A DNA stretch of 64,000 nucleotides from HK1 sp965220535 (GCA_965220535.1 OZ244833.1:2852001-2916000); one strand, 5' to 3'; numbered from the stretch's first letter, positions 17,322 to 27,106 are shown. Made by a program: numbers and translations. The notes: generated by a model not told the origin, from the letters alone.

Positions 17322-18377
17322 ATGATGCTCGCAAAGACACTCGCAAAGACGCTCGGAAAATCGATAACCGGCTTGCTGATCGTCGCCGGCTCGCTCGCCG
17401 GGCTTGCGCTGGAAGTGCAAGCGCAGGACAAGGAAATTCGCTGGGGCACCTCTCGGATCGGCTCGAGCGGTCATCGCACGCTGACCAACTTGACCCAAGT
17501 GCTCAACAAAGAGGTGAAGGGCTACGAGTTCACCGTTCAGCCGACCCCGGGGGCCATCGTTTCGGTCAAGGGCTATGCCATCGGGGATTTCGAGGGCTAC
17601 TATGGCTCGGATGTCGCTTTTTACGAATTCGCCAACGATATCCGGCGTTTCGAGGGATTCAAAGATCAGATGAAGCGCGAGCCGGTGCAGTCTTTTTGGA
17701 CCTTCACCTTGGAGATGGGGGTGGGCATCCACTCCAGAGACGTCGGCAAGGTCAAGGCTTGGGGCGATTTGGACGGTCAGCGGGTGTTCACCGGACCCCG
17801 TCCATGGGATACCCGAGCCGCGCTGGAGCGAGCCTTCGAGGCCTTGGGTATCGAGCACGACTATCTCGAAGTCGATATCAAGACCGCGGGATCGCTGCTC
17901 GAGCAAGGGCGCTTCACCGGCTTCGGGGTTTATGTCAATGCCGAGACCTCGCCTCCCCCGTGGTTGAACGAGGCTTCGTTGCAGACCGATTGGGCGGTGT
18001 TGAGCCCTTCGGCTGCCGAAATCGCGAAACTCGAATCCGCCGGTATCGCCATGGTGCCGGTCAAGACCGCGGCCTTCGACAAGAAGAAGGACTATGCCGA
18101 AAGCGCGATGATGCTTCCTTTCTTCTACGGCCTGCATCTGGGAATGGACGTGCCGGCCGACGATATGTATGAGATCCTGCGGACGGTCGAAGACAATCTC
18201 GACGATATCGCCGCGTCCGACAAGGCTTTTCGGCAGATCAAGGAGGATATGCCGAAGATGCAGCAGCGAGGGGTGAAGGCGTCGATCGATCTGGTCAAGG
18301 TTCACCCCGGGCTTGCCCGCTATATGCGCGAAAAAGGCGTTTGGGATACGAAGTGGGACGCTCGTATCGCTCGCTGA
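17322..18377 (+). CDS. TAXI family TRAP transporter solute-binding protein
   Basis: 351 residues from ATG 17322 (or the adjacent ATG 17325) after GGGGG. The signal peptide spans about 1-34 (GLLIVAGSLAGLALEVQAQ), so the product is periplasmic. IRWGTSRIGSSGHRTLTNLTQVLNK is the N-terminal ligand-binding motif of the TAXI group, and WGDLDGQRVFTGPRPWDTRA and SVKGYAIGDFEGYYGSD are further binding-fold segments. It delivers its ligand to the fused permease encoded 325 bp downstream on the same strand. A hairpin between the two genes may let the binding protein be made in excess. TAXI ligands are often glutamate or other carboxylates, but the ligand is unknown here. A 512-residue reading from 16839 lacks any support upstream of the signal peptide. 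Confidence 0.92.
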   Translation: MMLAKTLAKTLGKSITGLLIVAGSLAGLALEVQAQDKEIRWGTSRIGSSGHRTLTNLTQVLNKEVKGYEFTVQPTPGAIVSVKGYAIGDFEGYYGSDVAFYEFANDIRRFEGFKDQMKREPVQSFWTFTLEMGVGIHSRDVGKVKAWGDLDGQRVFTGPRPWDTRAALERAFEALGIEHDYLEVDIKTAGSLLEQGRFTGFGVYVNAETSPPPWLNEASLQTDWAVLSPSAAEIAKLESAGIAMVPVKTAAFDKKKDYAESAMMLPFFYGLHLGMDVPADDMYEILRTVEDNLDDIAASDKAFRQIKEDMPKMQQRGVKASIDLVKVHPGLARYMREKGVWDTKWDARIAR

Positions 18378-18447
18378 TCGAGCGCTCTCATCGTTGTCGA
18401 AAAGTCGTTGTCGAGGATGCGCATCGAGACTTCCCATCGAGCGAAAA

Positions 18448-18477
18448 CGGCCCCTCGAGGCGAAAGACGAGGGGCCG
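18448..18477 (+). terminator. hairpin between TAXI binding protein and permease genes
   Basis: Perfect 10-bp stem CGGCCCCTCG/CGAGGGGCCG with a 10-base loop, 70 bp after the binding-protein stop. It has no U-run on the plus strand, so it may be a stabilising or attenuating hairpin rather than a full terminator. Confidence 0.6.
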
Positions 18478-18701
18478 CTTCGATCGCTTCGATCGAAAGG
18501 CCCGCGCCCGACCCCGCTCGCTCCGTCTTGGGCGCTCGGGCGATGGTTTTTCGTCCGCGATGACGATGAAGCGTCGATGAAGCGCTCTTGCCGCCCCCTC
18601 TCCTTGCCGAGCCGACTCGAGGCGAAGTCGCCATCGCCTCGGCATCGTCCTTGCCCGTGTTCGAAGAAGGCCTCGGGCGGGATATGGATGGCGGGGGATC
18701 G

Positions 18702-20759
18702 ATGAGCCGACGCCTTCGCGGCGCTTCCCCCGTGGAAGAGGGAGCGGATCCGTCGATCGACGCTCCCGACGAGAGGGGTCGGCGACCGGTGGTCGACCTC
18801 CTCTATTACCTGACGGCCATCGCTTTTTTCGCCTGGCTTTTTTATTACTACCTCACCACCGAGGGCGGGCCGACTCTGCTCGCCTTCACGATGGTGCCGA
18901 TCACCTTCGTCCTCTTTACGCTGGACTCCTTGCGGCGCGGCACGCTCTATCCCGCTTTGAGCGAAAACCTCAATCGTGCCGTCGCCGCCGTCTATTGCGT
19001 CATTGCCTTGAGCGTTTCGGCCTATCTTTTTACCGAATTTCACGCCATCGGGACGGTGCGCGCCGGTATCTGGAACTCGACCGATCTGCTGATCGGGGGA
19101 TTGATGGTGTTATTGGTGATGGAATATGCGCGCAAGCGTTATTTCGTTCTTTTCGTCCTCAATATCCTGTTGATCCTCTATGCCGTCTACGGCGATATCG
19201 TGCCGGGGATTTTCAATCACCCCGGTCTTTCTTGGAAAAGGATCGTCACCTCGCTCAGCCTCGAGGATACGACCGGCGTTTTTTCCAGCCTGCCGCAGCT
19301 GGCGCTGACCCTGATCGGATCTTTCGTGCTGGTATTGAGTGTCCTGCGCGCTTTCGGCTGTATCGATTCGATTTTGCGGCTCGCATCGAGGATCGCGATG
19401 CGTTCGGCCCACGCCTTGCCGCAGGCGGCGGTGATGGGGTCGATGGGCGTGGCGGCGGTCAGCGGGAGCGGCGCGGCCAATGCGGTGACCACCGGATCGG
19501 CGACCATCCCCGCCTTGATCAAAGCGGGGATGAAGCGCGAGAACGCGGCGGCGGTGGAAGCGGCAGCCTCCTTGGGCGGTCAATTGATGCCGCCGATCAT
19601 GGGGATATCCGCTTTCTTGATGGCGGATTTTCTCGGCCGCAGTTATTTCGATGTGGTCGCCCGAGGCTATGCCCCGGCTTTGGTCTATTTCGTGGCCCTG
19701 GCTTTGGGGGTCTATCTGATCTCGGCGCGCCGGGGCGAGATCCATATCGTCGAGTCCGCCTTGCCGATGCGCTTGGAGGACTATGCCCGCTTCGGGGCTT
19801 TTCTTGCCGTGGTGGCGGGGCTGATCGTGCTGATGTCGGTTTTGCATCTGGCGCCGATATTCGCCGCGTTGTATGTCTTCTTGGCGGTCGGGGCCGGTCT
19901 TTTGGTCATGCAGGTGGCCGAGGATTTTCGTATCCGTTTCGCCCGCCCGGCCGAGGAGGTCGACGGCGAGCGCTTGCCGGGGGCTCCGGGGCTTCGAAAA
20001 CGAGAGCGCGGCCCGGTTTTGGCAACGACGAGAGCGGCGATCCTTCGCTTTTTCGATTCCTTCGCCTCGATGACCGCCGATCTGACCTTGCTGCTGGCCA
20101 CGCTTTCGATTTTGACCAGTGCCTTCGTCAATACCGGGGTGCCGCCGAAGGTGGGTTTTTTGCTTGTCGAGGCGGCATCGATTCACTTGGCGGCGATGGC
20201 GCTGATGGCCTTTGTCTTCGGGGCTTTGCTCGGCATGGGGCTACCCCCCGCCCCGACCTATATCCTCACCGCTTTGGTGATCGCCCCGCAGATGATCAAG
20301 GCGGGGATGGATCCGTGGCCGGTGCATTTTTTCGCCTTCTTCTTGGCGGTATGGGGGGAGTTGACGCCGCCGACCTCGGTCGTGGCCGCGGTGACTTCGC
20401 GTATCGCCCGGGCGTCTTTCGCCGGAACCCTGCTGCGCTCGCTCGGTTTGTGCACGAGTTTGTTCGTATTGATGGCGGCGGTGTTTTTGCGCCCGGAGAT
20501 CGTGCTCGAGCCGGGATTGGCGCAGCTGGCGGCGACCGCCTTGGTGTCGATGGCGGCAATCGGCCTGACCTTCGCTTTGTGGGCGAGATTTTCGTCTCGC
20601 CTCTCGATCGATTGCGGATCGCGTTTGGCGCTCGTGGCGGTATCCGGTATCGCCTTGGCCCATCCGGACAAAGGCATCGCCTTCGTCGCCGCCGTTTTGG
20701 TGGCGGCTTTCGTCTTCTATTGGTGGCGCTTTGCAAGAGACTCGACTCGGGCCGCATGA
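18702..20759 (+). CDS. TRAP transporter fused permease (DctQ-DctM fusion, TAXI associated)
   Basis: 685 residues from ATG 18702 (GGGGG upstream; ATG 18684 is an alternative). A short charged N-terminus is followed by four hydrophobic segments equivalent to the small permease and then the large-permease part. The family core GSMGVAAVSGSGAANAVTTGSATIPALIKAGM and GGQLMPPIMGISAFLMADFLG are clear, as are LGMGLPPAPTYIL and ELTPPTSVVAAV in the second half. Inner membrane; imports the ligand captured by the TAXI protein with an ion gradient. A cytoplasmic loop of about 50 charged residues lies near the middle. It is the second gene of the TAXI operon. An 11-bp repeat array begins at the last base of its stop codon region. 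Confidence 0.93.
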   Translation: MSRRLRGASPVEEGADPSIDAPDERGRRPVVDLLYYLTAIAFFAWLFYYYLTTEGGPTLLAFTMVPITFVLFTLDSLRRGTLYPALSENLNRAVAAVYCVIALSVSAYLFTEFHAIGTVRAGIWNSTDLLIGGLMVLLVMEYARKRYFVLFVLNILLILYAVYGDIVPGIFNHPGLSWKRIVTSLSLEDTTGVFSSLPQLALTLIGSFVLVLSVLRAFGCIDSILRLASRIAMRSAHALPQAAVMGSMGVAAVSGSGAANAVTTGSATIPALIKAGMKRENAAAVEAAASLGGQLMPPIMGISAFLMADFLGRSYFDVVARGYAPALVYFVALALGVYLISARRGEIHIVESALPMRLEDYARFGAFLAVVAGLIVLMSVLHLAPIFAALYVFLAVGAGLLVMQVAEDFRIRFARPAEEVDGERLPGAPGLRKRERGPVLATTRAAILRFFDSFASMTADLTLLLATLSILTSAFVNTGVPPKVGFLLVEAASIHLAAMALMAFVFGALLGMGLPPAPTYILTALVIAPQMIKAGMDPWPVHFFAFFLAVWGELTPPTSVVAAVTSRIARASFAGTLLRSLGLCTSLFVLMAAVFLRPEIVLEPGLAQLAATALVSMAAIGLTFALWARFSSRLSIDCGSRLALVAVSGIALAHPDKGIAFVAAVLVAAFVFYWWRFARDSTRAA

Positions 20760-20847
20760 GCGCGATACGAGTGTGATACGAGCGCGATATGAGTGTGATG
20801 CGAGCGCGATATAAGTGTGATACGAGCGCGATATAAGCGCGATATAA
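20760..20847. repeat. 11-bp tandem repeat, eight copies
   Basis: Eight units of the form gcgcgatacga, gtgtgatacga or gcgcgatataa in a row immediately after the permease stop codon. The period of 11 is close to one helical turn, so the copies lie on one face of the DNA. It may be a protein-binding array or a simple variable repeat. Confidence 0.9.
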
Positions 20848-20979
20848 GTGCACCCCGGGATCGATTGTCTTCGCCGGCATCTCCGCGCCGATCTTAAAGC
20901 CCCCTCGGGAGCATCCCTTCGACGGTCTCGTTCGGATCCGACGCGCCGGGCGCGAGCCGGCGCGACCCGCCGACGCTTT

Positions 20980-22884
20980 TCAGCCCTCCTCGACCTCCTC
21001 GGCCTCGATACGCCGCATCTTTCCTTGACGATTGAAGGTGGCCTTCTTGGCGCGTTGCAGCAGCGAAGTCAGCATGACCGGGTCGATATCCTTCAAGCCG
21101 CAGACTTCGAAGGCGATCGCCGGCAGATCTTTTTCTTCGATGGGCCGGGCATCCTCGTCGATGCGCTTCATCACCGCGTCGACGAAGGCTTCCATTTGCG
21201 TCGCATCGAGGGGGACATCGCGATCGATCAACCCCCACCGCCCGCGCTCGGTACGCACCAGACGTCCGCGCGGATGGAGGGCGAAGTTCTTGCCGAGCCC
21301 GCGTCGCTCGCGAACCGCTTTGCGCAATCTGGAGTTGCTCATCGGTTCGCCGTGCTCTTGCAGGACTTGCTCGGCGGTGCTCAAGATCGGAACGCGTCGA
21401 GCGGTGTCTCGGGTCAAGCTCCCCGAGCCTGCAATCCACATCAGGCGGCCTAGGGAATCCAGTCGTTGGTTATGGAGTTGCAAGGCGACGTGCAGGATAT
21501 ATTCGTCGACCCCCGAGAGCGCCCCCGAGAGTTCCCCCGATAGTTCGTAAGCGCTTTCGCCGAGGGCTTGCAGCATTTCGCTGCAGTGCCATTGTCGCCC
21601 GGCAAAGGGTTCTCGATGGGCGAGCTCCTCCACATCTTGCACCATCGAGACGGCAAGATGATGCGGGAGCGGAAAATGTTTCTTCAGGCCGTAGGTCCCG
21701 CGGCCGAAGAGCAAACCGCATCCGGAGAGAGCGTTATGCGCCCTTCGCGGATCGATATCGACGCGGTATCTCCGGTATAGAAGTTCCTTGGCTTCATGAT
21801 GGTGGATGGGCCGCTCCGACTCCACCAACAAGCGCATGATATGGGCCTCGCCGGATCGCCAAGCGGAGATCAACAAGGGATCGCCGGACCCGTCCTCGGC
21901 GAAAACGGCTTTTCGGGTGACCGCCTTGAGGATCAGATCGACCCAAGCGCACTCGGTGCCGCTCGGCAACAGAGCGTTCAGTTGTTTGCGTAGGACCGAG
22001 CGCCGAATTCCCACTTCGGGGTCGATCACCCGTAGTTGGCTCTCTTTGCGGTGGAAGGAGCTCAAGCGCAATAGCTCGCGCCCTCGATTCAGGCATTTCG
22101 TCCATTGCTTGAGCGGGATATCGCATAGATAGACCTCATCGTCGACATCCACCAAGCACCAGCGCTGCGGACGCATGAGGTCGAGGGTGTGAGCCAATGT
22201 CCGGCGGTCAGTCCCCGCGAACCACGGATTGATGCGAGCGATCTGTCGCAAAGACAGGGGCTGACCGTCGTTGTCGGCGACGGATTGTTCGATCTGCAGC
22301 AAGAGCCGCTCGCCCAATCCGTCTTCCCTTCGTCCTTGCGTATCGATGAAAATGCGCCGATGGGCGAGTTTTTCCAACTGACGCACTCGTTCGCGGGTGA
22401 CTTTCAAATCATTGCCGATCGATGCGAGGGTTTCGACCGCTCCGGTACGCAGACCGATGCGTCGCTGCAAGACCTCTCGATCCCGGCTTTTCAGAGCCTC
22501 CATTGCCGCCGCCCACTCGGCTTGAAAGCATAAAGAGGGCGATTCGACATCCGTATCGCCATCGCCTTCGATGCTTCGGTCCAAAGTGAATTCGACGGCA
22601 TCGAGAGCGCTTCGCTCATCGCTTTTCGGTTGCGATGTCGGATGCATCGGGCTCGTGAGCGATCCTTTCGTCTTCGCATCGTCCCGAAGCCCTTCGAGGA
22701 TCGCGGACGACGCATGATGAGAGGGTTGCGGGGATCCATCGTCGCCGTCTCCCGGCGAATCGCCTCGGACTTTCATATCATCCGTATCGGCGATGACCAA
22801 GCTTTCGTCAGGACGGGACGGCTTTTCATTTTCGATGCTCGAGGTGCTATCGTTTTCGCTCGGGGGCGTGTTACTGTTCAGCAT
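20980..22884 (-). CDS. sigma-70 region-4-like plus winged-helix (HARE-HTH type) DNA-binding protein
   Basis: 634 residues, no signal peptide. Residues 1-115 are acidic, Ser/Asp-rich and probably disordered. Residues 124-178 match sigma region 4: LKSRDREVLQRRIGL ... LASIGNDLKVTRERVRQLEK, the -35 recognition helix-turn-helix. Regions 2 and 3 are absent, so it cannot act as a normal sigma factor. The rest contains several winged-helix-like segments, one at about 350-415 (MRLLVESERPIHHHEAKELL ... GTYGLK) and one at about 497-559 (ILSTAEQVLQEHGEPMSNSR ... RGRWGLIDRD), the latter like the HARE-HTH found in RNA polymerase delta and restriction or chromatin proteins. Probably a nucleoid or transcription-associated regulator. 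No operon partner: it converges with the TRAP operon and diverges from phaC. Related multi-wHTH proteins exist in other bacteria, but I know of no assigned role. Confidence 0.8.
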   Translation of the reverse strand: MLNSNTPPSENDSTSSIENEKPSRPDESLVIADTDDMKVRGDSPGDGDDGSPQPSHHASSAILEGLRDDAKTKGSLTSPMHPTSQPKSDERSALDAVEFTLDRSIEGDGDTDVESPSLCFQAEWAAAMEALKSRDREVLQRRIGLRTGAVETLASIGNDLKVTRERVRQLEKLAHRRIFIDTQGRREDGLGERLLLQIEQSVADNDGQPLSLRQIARINPWFAGTDRRTLAHTLDLMRPQRWCLVDVDDEVYLCDIPLKQWTKCLNRGRELLRLSSFHRKESQLRVIDPEVGIRRSVLRKQLNALLPSGTECAWVDLILKAVTRKAVFAEDGSGDPLLISAWRSGEAHIMRLLVESERPIHHHEAKELLYRRYRVDIDPRRAHNALSGCGLLFGRGTYGLKKHFPLPHHLAVSMVQDVEELAHREPFAGRQWHCSEMLQALGESAYELSGELSGALSGVDEYILHVALQLHNQRLDSLGRLMWIAGSGSLTRDTARRVPILSTAEQVLQEHGEPMSNSRLRKAVRERRGLGKNFALHPRGRLVRTERGRWGLIDRDVPLDATQMEAFVDAVMKRIDEDARPIEEKDLPAIAFEVCGLKDIDPVMLTSLLQRAKKATFNRQGKMRRIEAEEVEEG

Positions 22885-23251
22885 GCTTCCTCCAGGGTAG
22901 GTTTTTCCCCTTCGCTTCCTTCACTGTCGGTTTCCACCCATCACCGAGGTATCTTTCTTTTTCCGGTATGCTCGATTGCCGGAAAAAACGATACGATACA
23001 GGAATTTTGCGCTGATTGCCTACAATCTGCGTTTTTTTCGCTAATCGCAAGGTGACCGAAAAGACCGGGTTCGTCGCCTTCGATCCTTGGGCGAGTGCCG
23101 AATCATTGCAAGCCCCGAGCGTTTTGTCGGGGAATTTTTTTCACACCTTTTTTTCACGCATTTTTTCACACCTTTTTTCACACCGGGACGAGGTTTTTTC
23201 ATCCCCGCACTCTCGTCCCCATACTCGTCCCCATAGAAGAGAAGCCGTCGC
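22885..23251. other. divergent promoter region between the sigma-4-like gene and phaC
   Basis: 367 bp without a gene. The half next to phaC carries a repeated T-tract/CACACC element (23135-23184). Confidence 0.6.
23135..23184. repeat. four copies of T(6-7)-CACACC upstream of phaC
   Basis: Four adjacent units of six or seven T followed by CACACC (once CACGCA), about 70-115 bp before the phaC start. Periods are 12-13 bp. It could be a regulator-binding array or a slippage-prone spacer affecting promoter geometry. Confidence 0.88.
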
Positions 23252-25135
23252 ATGAGCGCATCGTCGAAACGCGAAAAGCCCGAAGGATCCGGGACCCCCG
23301 ACGCCGGCGCTTTCGCCGGCGCATCGTCGACATCCAAGCGAGCGAGCCCGGATGAGACTCCCTCGAGCCGACCCGATCTCGAAAGACTCGGAGCCACGAT
23401 GGGCCGGGTCGCCGAGCGCAGCCAAGCCATCATGCGGATCATCGCCGAGCGTCAGGCCGACGATCCCGAGGATTTCAGCCCGCTTCCGCCGCCGACGGTT
23501 TCGCAGGTCGGCCAAGCGCTTTGGCAGCGGATGCTGGCCGATCCGAAGCGATTGGCCGATGCCCAAGTCGAGTTTTGGCAGGATTACGCCAAGTTATGGG
23601 AGCATGCCGCCCGGCGTTTTGCCGGGCAAGAAAGCGAGCCGGTCGCAAGCCCCGAGCCCGGCGACCGCCGTTTTTCCGATGCCGCATGGACCGACAATCC
23701 CTTTTACGATCAGATCAAGCAGGGCTATCTATTGATATCGAGGCATTATCTTTCGATGGTGCGAGAAACCCGAGGGCTCGATGCGCCGACGGCCCGCAAG
23801 GCGGAGTTCTTGACTCGACAATATATCGATGCCCTCGCCCCTACGAACTTCGCCTTGACCAATCCCGAAGTGGTGCGACGCACGGTCGAAAGCGGCGGGG
23901 AGAATCTCTTGCAGGGATTGGAAAATGTCTTGGCGGATCTGGAGTCGGGGCGGGGCAAGCTGCGTATTCGTATGACCGACAGCGAACGATTCGAACTCGG
24001 GGGGAATATCGCCCTCACCCCCGGCAAGGTCGTCTTCGAAAACGAACTCATGCAGTTGATCCAATACGCCCCGAGCACCCCCCGAGTGCGCAAGCGCCCG
24101 CTGTTGATCATCCCGCCTTGGATCAACAAGTTCTATATCCTCGATTTGCGGCCGAAGAACTCGTTTATCCGATGGGCGGTCGAGCAAGGGCATACGGTAT
24201 TCGTGATTTCGTGGATCAACCCCGACGAAAGCCTCGCCGACAAGACCCTTGCCGATTATCTGCGCTCGGGTTCCTTGGCCGCCCTTGCCGCCGTTCGACA
24301 GGCGACGGGCGAGGAGAGGGTCAACGCGATCGGCTATTGCATCGGCGGCACCTTGTTGGCCATGACCCTCGCATGGCTTGCCGCCCGCGAGGAGCGATGG
24401 ATCGAATCCGCGACCTTCTTCACCACGATGGTCGATTTTTCCGAGCCGGGCGATCTCGGGGTCTTCGTCGATGACGAGCAGTTGGCCCGGATCGAAGCGG
24501 CGATGGACGAAAAGGGCTATTTCGAGGGCTCGGCGATGGCCGAGGCTTTCAATCTCTTGCGCGCGAACGATCTGATCTGGAGTTTCGTGATCAACAACTA
24601 TTTGATGGGCAAGGAGCCTTTGCCTTTCGATCTCCTTTATTGGAACTCCGACTCGACGCGCATGCCGCGGGCGATGCATGCCGAATACCTGCGCAATATG
24701 TACCAAGACAACCTGCTTTGTCGGCCCGGCGGGATCGTCGTCGACGGGATTCCGATCGACCTTGGGCGGATCGATCTGCCGGTATATATCCTCGCCGCCC
24801 GCGAAGACCATATCGCGCCTTGGACCTCCGCTTTCGCTGCCACCCGGCTCTATCGCGGCCCGGTGCGTTTCGTCTTGGCGAAGTCGGGGCATATCGCGGG
24901 GGTGGTCAACCCTCCCGCGGCCAAGAAATACGGTTATTTCACCGGCGATCTCGCCCCTACCTGCGAGCGATGGCTGGAGTCGGCGCATTCCCACGAGGGT
25001 TCGTGGTGGCCGGATTGGGACGAATGGGCATCGCGATTCGCCGACGGACAATGCGATGCCCGCACGCCGGGGGAGGGTGCGCTCGCGGCCATCGAGGATG
25101 CCCCGGGGCGTTATGTCAAGATGCGAGCCGATTGA
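23252..25135 (+). CDS. phaC: class I poly(3-hydroxyalkanoate) synthase
   Basis: 627 residues. It polymerises 3-hydroxyacyl-CoA into intracellular storage polyester at the granule surface. The lipase-like box GYCIGG has catalytic Cys363; Asp519 (AREDHIAP) and His547 (KSGHIAG) complete the triad, with the Asp-His distance of 28 as in the Ralstonia enzyme. PPWINKFYILDLRPKNSFIRW and FVISWINPDESLADK are family signatures. The N-terminus carries about 45 extra Ser/Pro-rich residues compared with typical class I enzymes of about 590. Neither phaA/phaB nor a phasin or phaR lies next to it, which is unusual. Upstream T-tract repeats may matter for its expression. Confidence 0.96.
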   Translation: MSASSKREKPEGSGTPDAGAFAGASSTSKRASPDETPSSRPDLERLGATMGRVAERSQAIMRIIAERQADDPEDFSPLPPPTVSQVGQALWQRMLADPKRLADAQVEFWQDYAKLWEHAARRFAGQESEPVASPEPGDRRFSDAAWTDNPFYDQIKQGYLLISRHYLSMVRETRGLDAPTARKAEFLTRQYIDALAPTNFALTNPEVVRRTVESGGENLLQGLENVLADLESGRGKLRIRMTDSERFELGGNIALTPGKVVFENELMQLIQYAPSTPRVRKRPLLIIPPWINKFYILDLRPKNSFIRWAVEQGHTVFVISWINPDESLADKTLADYLRSGSLAALAAVRQATGEERVNAIGYCIGGTLLAMTLAWLAAREERWIESATFFTTMVDFSEPGDLGVFVDDEQLARIEAAMDEKGYFEGSAMAEAFNLLRANDLIWSFVINNYLMGKEPLPFDLLYWNSDSTRMPRAMHAEYLRNMYQDNLLCRPGGIVVDGIPIDLGRIDLPVYILAAREDHIAPWTSAFAATRLYRGPVRFVLAKSGHIAGVVNPPAAKKYGYFTGDLAPTCERWLESAHSHEGSWWPDWDEWASRFADGQCDARTPGEGALAAIEDAPGRYVKMRAD

Positions 25136-25179
25136 TCCCTAGACTCCTCGATCCTAGACTCCTCGATCCTGGATTCCTC
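25133..25179. repeat. 15-bp tandem repeat, three copies, at the 3' end of phaC
   Basis: Three copies of gatcctagactcctc (first and third slightly different), beginning at the phaC stop. A direct repeat of ggtgcgcac follows at about 25199-25219. The remaining spacer to 25521 shows no gene. Confidence 0.8.
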
Positions 25180-25521
25180 GGCCGAAGCGTCTTCCCCGGT
25201 GCGCACGACTCGGTGCGCACAACGCTTCCCTTTGAATGCCGCCGAGCGCCGGGTCTCTTATGGGCCCCCTAGGGCCTTCCTCAATAGGGCCTTCCTCGAT
25301 GCCGTCTCGTCGGCTTGCCGCCGCCCGCCTCGGGCGCTTCGTCGTTTGCGTGAGACCCACCGCCGGATCATCGTGCGCCTGAGTCTCGCGGCTTGAACTG
25401 ACCGGTTTGCAAGCCCGGCCGACCCGCGGGCGAGCGTTTCGATGACACCTATCGACAGAGGATGCGATGTGGCCCTCGTGTCGGGCGCTTTTTTCGGTGC
25501 GATCGCGAAGCTCCGCGGCGC

Positions 25522-26127
25522 CTACCAGCCTCCTCGCTCCAGCCAGATATCGACCTGCTCCAAGCGGTCATGTCCCCAAAAAGCCTCGCCGTCCACCAAA
25601 AAGAAAGGAGAGCCGAATACGCCGCTTTCGATCGCTTGATTCGTCACTTCCTTGAGCCGCTCTTTGATCGCGTCTTCTTTGATCCCGGCAAGAAGAGCCT
25701 CGGGATCGCTGCCGATCGCTTCTTTGGCGATCGCGGCGACCCTTTCGGCATCGACGATGCTTCGTCCGAGCCCGAAGCATTCGTGAAAGAGCGCCCGGGC
25801 GAGGGTCTTGGCCGCCGCCGGATCTTCTCGTTGGATGAAGTACACGGCTCGCGAGGACGCGATGGCGGCGAAGGGAAAGGGTTCGGGGAGCTTGAGGGGG
25901 AGTTGCGCAAGGCGAGCGCTTCGTTCCAAGTCGTGGCGGGCATAGTCGTTGATCATCGGACGGTCCACCAAGGGAGGAGAACCGGTGATCTTCATCGCCA
26001 CCCCCATCAGCCAAGGTCGCCAAGCGACCTCGCGCCCGTGCCGAGCCGCGATCGACTCGATGCGCGCACTTGCGAGGTAGGCATAAGGAGAGGAGAAATC
26101 GAAATAGAAGTCGATGGGGGTGGACAT
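25522..26127 (-). CDS. 2-hydroxychromene-2-carboxylate isomerase family protein (DsbA/GST-kappa fold)
   Basis: 201 residues from ATG 26127, which has AAGGAG nine bases upstream; longer in-frame readings to 26376 have no ribosome site. The N-terminal FYFDFSSPYAYLASARIESIA holds the active-site Ser (12/13), followed by RPWLMGVAMK and the C-terminal GVFGSPFFLVDGEAFWGHDRLEQV, all hallmarks of the glutathione-dependent HCCA isomerases of naphthalene-type degradation. Many homologues serve unrelated glutathione chemistry, so the substrate is open. Cytoplasmic, single gene, transcribed towards phaC. Confidence 0.92.
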   Translation of the reverse strand: MSTPIDFYFDFSSPYAYLASARIESIAARHGREVAWRPWLMGVAMKITGSPPLVDRPMINDYARHDLERSARLAQLPLKLPEPFPFAAIASSRAVYFIQREDPAAAKTLARALFHECFGLGRSIVDAERVAAIAKEAIGSDPEALLAGIKEDAIKERLKEVTNQAIESGVFGSPFFLVDGEAFWGHDRLEQVDIWLERGGW

Positions 26128-26450
26128 CGCCGAACGCTCCTTGGAAACGAGGGCTTCGATATGAGCCGAAAAGAGCCGGTGGGTTTTTCGAAGGGCGCTC
26201 GGACGAAGGGTCTTCGATTTCCCTTTGTCGCCGTCCTTCGAAAAACTCATCGAAGCGAAGGATAGCCGCTTGCCCTTCGCGAAGGCTCGAAGGGCCGAAA
26301 AACGACGAAGCAGGATCGAAGGACCGAGCGCCGACCGCCCCCGTCGATCCCGAGGACATCGCCTCCTTTTCGGCACCGCCGTGCCTTTCCATCGCCGGAT
26401 AGGCCGATGATATCGAAAAACGACCCTGCCAACCCACTTCCCGACAGAGA

Positions 26451-26636
26451 TTTGTTTCTCGTTTACGAGTCACAAGATCCGTTGTGACTCACTTTTTGCC
26501 TGAAAGTGAGTCACAAAATAGTTTGTGTCTCATAAACGAGTCACAAAGAGGCGATAGGCTCGGCGAGAAGAGGGATCGGTCGTCGCCAAAGCGAAAGCCG
26601 AGATAGCCCGTCCCGCCGCGTCGGCGGGCAGCTGAC
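26451..26636. repeat. palindromic repeat element, copy 1
   Basis: Begins tttgtttctcgtttacgagt and contains the perfect inverted repeat GAGTCACAA-gatccg-TTGTGACTC, a second near-palindrome GAGTCACAAAATAGTTTGTGTCTC, then the conserved block ending near ctgac. Related copies lie at 26710-26868 and 28461-28650. Confidence 0.88.
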
Positions 26637-26709
26637 CCGCTTGCCAAGTGCATAATACGCAGCAGCCCGCAGCCCGAACATACGCCTTTCAAGGACACGA
26701 AGAAGCCGG

Positions 26710-26868
26710 TCTTTGTTGTTCATTTACGAGTCACAAGATCCGTTGTGACTCACTTTTCGGCAAAAAACGAGTCACAAAGGGGCGGTGGGCTCGGCGAAGA
26801 AGAATCGGTCTTCGCCACAGCGAAAGCCGAGATAGCCCGTTCCGCCGAATCGGTCGGCCGCTGACAAG
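26710..26868. repeat. palindromic repeat element, copy 2
   Basis: Same order of elements as copy 1, with the GAGTCACAA/TTGTGACTC palindrome at about 26728-26751, but lacking about 30 bp with the second near-palindrome. It ends about 240 bp before the fic start. Confidence 0.88.
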
Positions 26869-27106
26869 GCTCATGATATGCGGCAATCCGATAAGACGCC
26901 GTGATCGCCAAGGCGCGAGTGTTTCGGGATCCCCCGAAATCTCCCTTCTTACGAGCAGCATCGGGAAAACCGCCTCGGGATATGGACATCTGTCCATCAG
27001 GCATCTGCTGAGCATCTCGGCTCTCGGAAGCCTCACAGATGTGTCATGCGGCGTGGACCGGTGCGATTTCGGCAATGAACATAGACAGATAAAACGGATT
27101 CGCTCG

